Assembly (NCBI RefSeq): GCF_003589595.1 | Contig: NW_020653766.1 | Location: 991,688-1,055,687 of the forward strand | Origin: Hyposmocoma kahamanoa | Lineage: Eukaryota; Arthropoda; Insecta; Lepidoptera; Cosmopterigidae | Direction of reading: 5' to 3' | Length of the DNA: 64,000 nt | Shown: piece after piece, positions 57,491-64,000 of the stretch | How positions within the stretch are numbered: the first letter of the stretch is position 1 | Layout: each line of letters opens with the position of its first letter | Translations under genes and position numbers: made by a program | Notes under the pieces: model-generated | Databases searched by the model: none | What the model was told of the DNA's origin: nothing | The model's input: the letters and a program-made list of their open reading frames with translations, nothing else

Positions 57491-58044
57491 AAACTGACTG
57501 TTCTTGAGTCGTCTTCCAAAATCACAAATTCTTCACTTTGTATTATAAAAAAATATATATATTTTAATTGCAGAATTTTCTATTTCCGTGTGTAAATTAC
57601 GCTACTCACAAGTGACGAAATTACGCGCGTTTGGCCACGCGCGAACTCTGAACACGTACCCACGTAGTTTGTCATTCCTTAAGGGATCACAAACTCGGCC
57701 GAAGCCCTGATACTTATTGCAATCTCGTTAAAACACTCTACGCTGCGTCGGCATTCTTCGCCGCGCGCCCTCATTTCCGGTGTCCTTTTTATTTAAGCCG
57801 ATATTCTCCCCTACATCAGAAATATGGGGGGATTATATTTAGGCAAATAATTGCTGTTAATGTTAACAAAACGAAGAAAATGGCTGCAATTTTTGTCTCA
57901 CGATCCAAAACCGTGTCTGTATGTGTGTGTGTGTATCTGAAGCATCGTAGCTAATATTAATTTCCTTTTTGAGATTCAATTACAAAAGCTTGTTCACTGC
58001 ACTAGCTCGGAAAGACTTGCTTTCTCATTAGAAATCTGCGTGCA
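57491..58044. other. Intergenic DNA with a GC-rich patch
   Basis: 57620-57790 has several CpG (TGGCCACGCGCGAACTCT, TTCGCCGCGCGCCCTCATTT) and no open frame. A short TG run lies at 57919-57935. Confidence 0.35.
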
Positions 58045-58900
58045 AATGCATTTCCACGCTAGCGTGGAAAAGGTTTTTGAAATTCGAACTTGACGATGGT
58101 CTATGGTGCACCTAACTTTTTCTTTCGATGAGAAAAAAAAAACGTTCAACTACGCGATTTGTCGTTCATTATTTAAGTAATATAAATCCGTTGGTACATT
58201 TTATTCTTATTAGTGTTGACATTAAATTGACAACAATAACTAATTCTGTTTATAATGTTATTTCATCGAGTATATAACTAGAAATAGAGCCATATATTCC
58301 TGGTAACACATTAGCGATACAGCTCTTATAAATATCAACTCTCGTTTGCACTGAAATATAGACAGGCCAACTACTGACCAGTGTGTACGTCTCCGTATAT
58401 TCCAAAAAATATTCTGTATTTATTGTAATAAAGATAATATCTCTAACAATGCTATGCTGTTCTATTTGGTGGTGTGGGAAAAACAGCAAAACATCTAATT
58501 ACAAAACAAACGGAATCACATTTCATCGGTAATTAAATATTAAATATGTAATTTTGTAATTTTCGTTCATTATAGCAAAGCTCAAGATAATTGGTCGATT
58601 TGAAGTGAAACAGTTGACGACAACCGTCAATTGTTTCGATTTCGGTCTGGCCGTTCGGAGCGCAGTTGTCACAGTAATGATATGGCAGAATAGTTTTCAA
58701 ACAAATTAAATGACATTTCGTCTCTATTTCTGGTTAAATACTCGATGCGTTATTTTAATTCGTCGAAGAAGTAAAATGATTTGTTATAGTTCTCCCATTT
58801 TCCTCGCTATAGTGAGGATCTATTTTTGAACCGCTCGCTGCAACCTTCGCTTGCTCAGGTTTCAATACAAGCACTCACGTCAAATTTGAATTCAAAAAGA
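58045..58900 (+). repeat. Rep-D copy 2, split by TA-2
   Basis: Left part 58045-58263 (CGTGGAAAAGGTTTTTGAAA, GTGTTGACATTAAATTGACA) and right part 58748-58900 (TTTCCTCGCTATAGTGAGG, CTATTTTTGAACCGCTCGC, GCTCAGGTTTCAATACAAGC) are colinear with 2946-3345, with TA-2 between them. Confidence 0.75.
58264..58747 (+). mobile_element. TA-2 copy 3, complete 484-bp MITE
   Basis: Terminal inverted repeats of about 25 bp: CATCGAGTATATAACTAGAA at the left and TTCTGGTTAAATACTCGATG at the right. The flanks are TGTTATTT and CGTTATTT, seven of eight identical. No coding capacity. An 8-bp-type target site and A2/G5 in the end (CATCG) fit hAT, although base 3 is T. The uninterrupted Rep-D copy at 2946-3345 shows a matching empty site. 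Confidence 0.9.
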
Positions 58901-59054
58901 TTGCGTTCATCAATCGCGCAATCCAAAACGCGCCAGTTTCGTGCGGTCTATCCTGCGCTATTAGCCGTTACACGAACGCTCTTTCCGTTGTAATAAAAAC
59001 GAACGCGAGCTATCACGCGCGAAAGAACAATGACATTAGCTTAAAAGTTTATAA

Positions 59055-59390
59055 ATTGAAAATTTCCTCGATGGCCGCACCCTCGGTCACCGTGCCCAGA
59101 AGGCTGGCAACATTTCCTCTTTAAATTGCTAAACTGCCAGGCTTGTGGTCACCGGAAGCATCTACGAGGCGATCCGACAACTCGTTTGCTAGAAGTTTCG
59201 CCTGTGAACCCCACGGGTTTGAACCGCAAAAGGCACAAAGCTGTACCACTGAGCAAGGTTGGCGTATTTGAACCTTTTGCGGTCCTCGACCTCTCTGCCC
59301 GCAGAGCCTGCGCCGCCCACGCTTGCAAAGACATGGGAAGGGGCTACAGTGTCCACACAGGTTGCGTCCCACACTAGCTGTCTCCCTAGC
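59055..59390 (-). mobile_element. Family L-W LINE-like C-terminal fragment
   Basis: On the - strand WDATCVDTVAPSHVFASVGG, RFKYANLAQWYSFVPFAVQT and, after a shift, RGNVASLLGTVTEGAAIEEI. Same family as 49255-49625, and it preserves the true end of the protein (IEEIFNL then stop near 59050). High GC makes four overlapping frames open here; only this one has matching sequence at the other copy. Confidence 0.75.
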
Positions 59391-59394
59391 TTCT

Positions 59395-59485
59395 ATGGAC
59401 CGACAGTAAATTGAAATACTGTCTTCATTGCTGCTTGACGGCGGACATAGGTAAAGTGGTAGTACTTCACTGGACGAACTAATTT
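59395..59485 (-). repeat. Rep-A copy 17 (head only)
   Basis: TCATTGCTGCTTGACGGCGG, AGGTAAAGTGGTAGTACTTC and ACTGGACGAACT. Confidence 0.75.
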
Positions 59486-59869
59486 AATATTACAAAATAA
59501 TAAGGATAAAGATGAGGCTGTTGAAAGTACTTCTTAAAAGAAGCACATTACTTCACTGTCTTCACCACGGTCGAATAAGAATCATAAAAAGGAAAGAATC
59601 ATAACGTAAATTACAAAGTTACGAACCCAACCCTTTTTTATGAGGTCATAGGAAATTTATGTTTTTTTTTTTGTTACAACATCGAGGGAAAGTAACCAAA
59701 ACTTTGGCTTAATTTTGGTGTGTTATATTTAACCTAATTCAAAAAAATATTAACTTCACCTTCACCTAACTGACTAAAGGCTTCCCGTGGTTGTGTAATT
59801 CACTCGTGTAGCATTTAAGTAAATGTACAACACAATGTACAAAGAACACACACAAATATTTAAGTAGTT

Positions 59870-60190
59870 TATTTTAAGTTCTTTCGCGACACACACGTCT
59901 GTCACTCATATCGGCTCAGGGCTCATTGAAAACCGGCGCTGCAGTCAATTATGGCTGTGGCTTATGCTGAATGAAGTTCTTTTGCGTACCTCACAACCGC
60001 ACAAATAACAGTACAAAATTTGTAGTCGTTATAATATGTTTTTTGTCAGATTTGTCTTATTTAATGTTTTTTTATTGTATTTTTTATTTTGTTAATTAAT
60101 TATCATTTCGTTAATTTTGTTTGTGTTGTCATTTTTTTGTGTCTGTGTTGTGGCGTTGCAATAAATGCCTATTCTAATCTATTCTATTGT
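59870..60190 (+). mobile_element. LINE 3' UTR
   Basis: GGCTCATTGAAAACCGGCGC, ATTATGGCTGTGGCTTATGC, TTGTGGCGTTGCAATAAATG and a CTATTCTAATCTATTCTATT tail. Same family as 5676-5990 (reverse). Confidence 0.65.
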
Positions 60191-60224
60191 AAATAAATTT
60201 AGATTACCATTTTTTAATAAACTT

Positions 60225-60350
60225 TAGTAGCAGCAGGCTCCTGAAGAAAAGTTATTCCAGGGAAATACTGACGCTATACTTATTCCTGCCACCAAGCTAT
60301 AATGTGAGCATTATTGCATTTCGGTTTTAAAGAGTATGTGAAACTATAGA
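60225..60350 (+). repeat. Rep-A copy 18 (head only)
   Basis: TTAGTAGCAGCAGGCTCCTG, CCAGGGAAATACTGACGC, GCCACCAAGCTATAATGTGA and TTTCGGTTTTAAAG. Confidence 0.75.
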
Positions 60351-60439
60351 AAGTACATGCACAAAAGCACAAGTCAAAAGTAAAAAACAATCATTAATTT
60401 TATAGAAAATAAATTTACACTTGAAAACGTCACTTTTAA

Positions 60440-60705
60440 GCTACTGCTCCTTCGCTCATTCTCTGTGACATCGCTGAGAAAAACGAGCAAGAAACTCGAA
60501 GGATTGCTCTTTTCAAATAATGCTATAGAATACACTTTGAATCTTTGTGTGGAATCTGTAGACTGTCTTTTTTTAAGATGGAGTAAAATGACAGTTCATT
60601 GCGTAAAAGTGTTGCTCGCTTGCGAGCAGCTAGTGATTGCAATCGATAAAATATTCTATCGACTATCGACTGAATGTTGGTTACGCTTATGAAATAAACA
60701 GTCGA
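60440..60705 (+). repeat. Rep-F copy, longest
   Basis: GGATTGCTCTTTTCAAATAA, TTTGTGTGGAATCTGTAGAC, GCGTAAAAGTGTTGCTCGCT, CAGCTAGTGATTGCAATCGA and GACTATCGACTGAATGTTGG. It joins the two parts found at 11315-11400 and 12183-12410. Class unknown; a 75-codon frame inside has no domain. Confidence 0.6.
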
Positions 60706-61649
60706 ACGATCATTCATAATTCATAATTCAAATTCATAAATACATACACTAAGTTTAGCAATATGTATGTAAAACTTTTTGACACCCAGTCATAATTTTA
60801 GGGTTAAAAAATATTTGTCTTACCTGTTGGTCTCAAGCAATCACAGAAAGAATTCGTTTCTGTTGCGAGCTTGCAACAATATCAATAACCTGGTCAATAG
60901 AGTAGACATTGATATCTTCAATAATAGAGTTGCCACCGCTAGGGGGCTACTCGGCGATTTTTTATTAGGAAAGTTTTTCTTTTCTCTCTAGAGTGCTCAT
61001 ATCGCACTTAACAACTAAGAGTATAATCTCAAAAATTCCGTTATTTTATATTTTATTTCCAAATTGCGTTATATTAATAATTTCTCTCCAACATTTTGCT
61101 ATATTTGTCATTCGTATACTTTTTCATTTCAAAGGGTCAACACTGTTGCTTTGAAATTAAATCGGTAATATTAATGTAACTTAAAGCAATTTTGGAATAA
61201 TACTGTGTTAGTTGTCATGTGCGACACGTTTATTTTATATTATATCTAAAACTGTAAATTAAATTGAATTACTTCACTTTGTATTTTAGTTATATATGTA
61301 TATAGCTATAGTTAACCATGAATAAATAAAATAGGTCAAAAACTTTTAAAGTTTTTCATTTGAATTTAATATACATAATCAAATCCGCCTATTGTTATTA
61401 CAATGTGTACTACTAAAAATTGAATTCGATACTAATGTAACAACTGCAAAATTAATAATAAAGAATACAATAACTCAATTAGTAATTATAGTAGAACGTC
61501 GTAACACTCACAATTCAGTTATTTTTACACACACAATTTATATATTTTACACAATCTATCGATAAAATTGTCGACCACAGCTACATGATTAATAAAAATT
61601 TTACGAAAACACAGTCATGAGAGCCATGTCATCTTTTCATACATCTTTA
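60706..61649. other. AT-rich intergenic DNA
   Basis: No gene or repeat recognised; the 70-codon frame at 60779-60991 has no support. Confidence 0.35.
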
Positions 61650-61795
61650 TCTAACATGTCAAATTTAGATCTCAGTGTGATTCAGGTCTTTGCGATTCAA
61701 ATCTCTGAGTGGCACTGCAGCTTTTATGATACGGCGTGTCGTTTACCACAAGGCGGGCGACTTGTCTATCCCGTCACGTGATATCATATAAAAGC
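61650..61795 (+). repeat. Rep-A copy 19 (tail half)
   Basis: TCTTTGCGATTCAAATCTCT, GAGTGGCACTGCAGCTTTTA, CGGCGTGTCGTTTACCACAA and CCCGTCACGTGATATCATAT. Confidence 0.82.
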
Positions 61796-62284
61796 AAAAC
61801 TATCTCCGGTAGAAAGAACTGTAAAGAGCCGAAATTACGACACTAAATTTGGGCAGGCTTATGCATGATTTAGCTATTTTAGTTTTCTGTCTACCAAGTT
61901 CTAAATGGAAAGCTTTCGAAATGCCGACGTTGCCGAATGCCACCCTTATTTCCGTTACTTTTATAAATTTTACCCGAAAGTTTCGGGTTCAATACTTGCC
62001 CTCATGCTGCGAGTGGTTCTATTAAGGAAAAGTTACGGACATAGTATCTACTTTTTCTGCTTATAAGGAAAACGTTATGTTGTTATTTTGAACGGAGAAG
62101 TTTTTTTATGTAAAATTGACGAACGCTTGGTTACAAATTCACCTTTTTTTATGATACCATAATGATGGGACGAACAAATCGTGCGCCTGGTGGTAAGCGA
62201 CACGCCTGCTTATAATAGTTACTAAGCCACTCAGAGACTTTAAATCACAAAAATCTGGGTGGCACTGCCACTGCGCCCGTCACC

Positions 62285-62325
62285 CATAATATGATATAAT
62301 AATATATGATATAATAATATATGAT
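62285..62325. repeat. ATATGATATAATA tandem run
   Basis: About two and a half units of a 16-bp repeat (ATATATGATATAATAA); one further unit follows the TA-1 element at 62613-62630. It is not part of other Rep-A copies. Confidence 0.8.
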
Positions 62326-62612
62326 CATTGACTTACAATTATATGGACGTCGGGTCCGCGCTAAAAAGTGTCCGAACTTATAGGGCGTTAAAATCGTATA
62401 CAGAGCGTCCTTCACGCTTTAGTCTTCGTTTGTTCGACTGACAGCGAAGCAAGCAAAATTAGACAGTACTGCGATGACATTACAATTTAAATTCAACGTT
62501 TTAGCTTTTTCATATTCCTTTACATGTCACTATGTTTAAATAGGTTGACTTGGGACATTTTTTTTCGTGGTTTTTGTATTAGACCCGTCGTCCATTTATT
62601 TGTAAGTCAATG
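62326..62612 (+). mobile_element. TA-1 copy 5 (MITE, 287 bp)
   Basis: CATTGACTTACAATTATATG to TATTTGTAAGTCAATG with a perfect 8-bp duplication TATATGAT (62318-62325 and 62613-62620). The duplication lies in a tandem repeat, so chance identity is possible for this copy alone, but it has the same length as the others. Confidence 0.94.
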
Positions 62613-62827
62613 TATATGATATAATAAATGAGACATAAGTTGACAAGGCCCTTGTGCCTGTAATTTCACCAGCACCCTTACCCTTTAAAACCGGAATGCG
62701 TTCCGGTTATAAAGGTAAGCTTACATACGGCTTGGCGGCATAAATAGTTGCGGTGGTAGTAATTCCCAGGACGAATTCTTTCACAAGGAGCTCTACTGCT
62801 AAGAGATTCTGATTTTCATCTGAATTC

Positions 62828-63000
62828 ACCTGATTTTTTTTTATGATATCAAGTGACGGGACGAACAAGCCTGATGGTAAGCTATACGCCTGTCCATAAC
62901 AATTGCAGTGTCACTCAGCTCTTTAGATTGCAAAGGTCTGAGGCGCACCACCACTGCGCCCGCCACCCTGAGACACAAGTTGATAAGACTACTAAAATTC
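62828..63000 (-). repeat. Rep-A copy 21 (tail half)
   Basis: TTTATGATATCAAGTGACGG, GACGAACAAGCCTGATGGTA, CCTGTCCATAACAATTGCAG and CCGCCACCCTGAGACACAAG. Confidence 0.87.
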
Positions 63001-63249
63001 TTTTCGATCTGTGTATTAATAAATATTTTTAGGTTACCAGGAAATAAAGCCATGTGTTGTGCATTAACTGTGTGTTATTATTGTAGTTTCTTAATGGGCT
63101 TCTTCTTCTATCGAGCCATTCTCAACTATATCAGAGTAGACTTCATTCAATTTCTTCCACGTCTCCCGGTTCTGTGCCACCTGCATCCAATTCATTCATA
63201 GCCACCCTTAAAAAATATGCACACACAAAATAGTCAAAACGTTCATTAA

Positions 63250-63433
63250 TAACGCACACACTAACCATAGCCACGGGACTAGGGAAACCCTGTGTCGCGC
63301 TTGTCATTGACACACGCATAGACTACCACAAATTACACCCAAACTCACTAGTGAAATAAATATAGGCCATACAAATATTTGTCTGAGGGTGGCAGTTCGG
63401 TATGGTAACCGTTCGGCCACGGAGATAGTTAAT
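63250..63433 (-). repeat. Rep-C SINE copy 6 (diverged)
   Basis: AACGCACACACTAACCATAG and TACCCAAACTCA at the left; the T-arm is deleted around 63390, and GGTAACCGTTCGGCCACGGA ends it at the right. Confidence 0.82.
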
Positions 63434-63896
63434 TTCAGTCGTTCATTCGTTCTACCACTGTAACACAGCTGTTATTACTCAAATTATACTAATCACTTGC
63501 AAACAAATCGGGCTGCTTGCAGACTATTTGCAAACAGCCAGAAAAAATAGTCGTTTGAAAGAAATACAATGTACCGTTTAACATTATACCATCTTCAATC
63601 TGTTTTGTGGACAATTTTTATAGATCGCTAATAAAATAGTTGTCAGAACTGTACGCCAAAAGTGGCATACGTGACAAGTTTATGTTTAACGATCGGAAGT
63701 TACTGCTTTCGGGCCTATCTGGTGGGTTACGAGACCGTAATGTCTGCGAGCGCACGACATACAAACCAAGTTTCATCCTATTCTACATGTTAACTATCAA
63801 AACTCAATGTCATTCAATAGCATGATCAAGAAGTTAACATCGAGAGTTGTGGTTTGGCGGTTTCGCTTTCAATTATACAGTTTCATAATATAACAA
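63434..63896. other. Intergenic DNA
   Basis: No feature recognised; a 61-codon frame at 63640-63825 has no domain. Confidence 0.35.
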
Positions 63897-64000
63897 CTGC
63901 CATCGAGGCCGAACGGCTGCCATGCTGGTCTGCCACGCAGAGGTCTCGAGTTCGATTGAGGGCTGGGAGAAATATTTGTATGACCTACGTTCATTTCACT
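63897..64000 (+). repeat. Rep-C SINE copy 7, cut by the window end
   Basis: AGGCCGAACGGCTGCCATGC, CTGCCACGCAGAGGTCTCGA, GTTCGATTGAGGGCTGGGAG and GAAATATTTGTATGACCTAC. Diverged B box (GTTCGATTGAG). Confidence 0.88.

Larger units (their letters stand above)
62135..62815 (-). repeat. Rep-A copy 20, split by TA-1
   Basis: Left part TGATGGGACGAACAAATCGT to ACTGCGCCCGTCACCCATAA; right part GAGACATAAGTTGACAAGGC to CACAAGGAGCTCTACTGCTA. Between them is a short ATATGATATAATA tandem run and, inside that run, the TA-1 at 62326. Confidence 0.85.

Noticed and set aside
59121..59377. Four overlapping open frames as genes
   Set aside because: High GC keeps them open; only one frame matches the second L-W copy, and it is a transposon remnant.
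5600..64000. CRISPR array, operon or prokaryotic element
   Set aside because: Regular spacer-repeat structure is absent; the repeats are dispersed transposons and the exons are spliced.

Overview
This is a window of nuclear DNA from an insect, most likely a moth or butterfly. It is AT-rich by eye and dominated by dispersed repeats. Introns have insect-style GT/AG borders. The repeat set (RTE-, Jockey/CR1-like and other LINE fragments, a BEL/Pao element, a mariner relic, several tRNA-derived SINEs with TTA tails, and the lepidopteran-looking AACCGACTTCAAAAAAGGAGG repeat) points to Lepidoptera. There is no bacterial gene organisation. Very little host coding sequence can be supported, and most open frames are chance or transposon-derived. 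One 10-base run of N marks an assembly gap at 27651-27660.

Host genes. The best host gene lies on the + strand at 2446-7210: three GC-rich exons with good splice borders and matching phases encode the C-terminal 124 residues of a Pro/Ala/Tyr/Cys-rich protein that I do not recognise, followed by a long AT-rich 3' UTR. A second, weaker set on the - strand at 26914-27277 looks like the 5' end of a gene. GC-rich islands at 45.05-45.31, 46.34-46.38 and 46.75-47.06 kb may hold a promoter and exons, but no gene model can be closed.

Repeats, by working names. TA-1 is a 286-bp non-autonomous DNA transposon with five copies, four with perfect 8-bp target duplications. TA-2 is a 484-bp relative type with three copies. 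Rep-A is a retroposon-like repeat of about 300 bp with over 20 copies. Rep-B is the AACCGACTTC repeat, with six copies. Rep-C is a tRNA-derived SINE with a TTA tail, seven copies. Rep-D, Rep-E and Rep-F are unclassified repeats with two to three copies each.

Layout: 0-9.3 kb host gene with repeats in its introns; 9.3-18.4 kb mostly anonymous AT-rich DNA with TA-1, Rep-A and Rep-C; 18.4-23.2 kb a decayed BEL/Pao element with a mariner relic inside it; 23.4-30 kb SINEs, LINE ends and the candidate - strand exons; 30-36.4 kb Rep-A cluster; 36.5-38.4 kb a 1.9-kb element with inverted arms of about 430 bp; 39-42.8 kb a 2.5-kb LINE between two Rep-C copies; 43-48 kb Rep-B pair and GC islands; 48-64 kb dense nested repeats. 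The nesting gives relative ages: Rep-A is older than TA-1, Rep-D is older than TA-2, and BEL/Pao is older than mariner.
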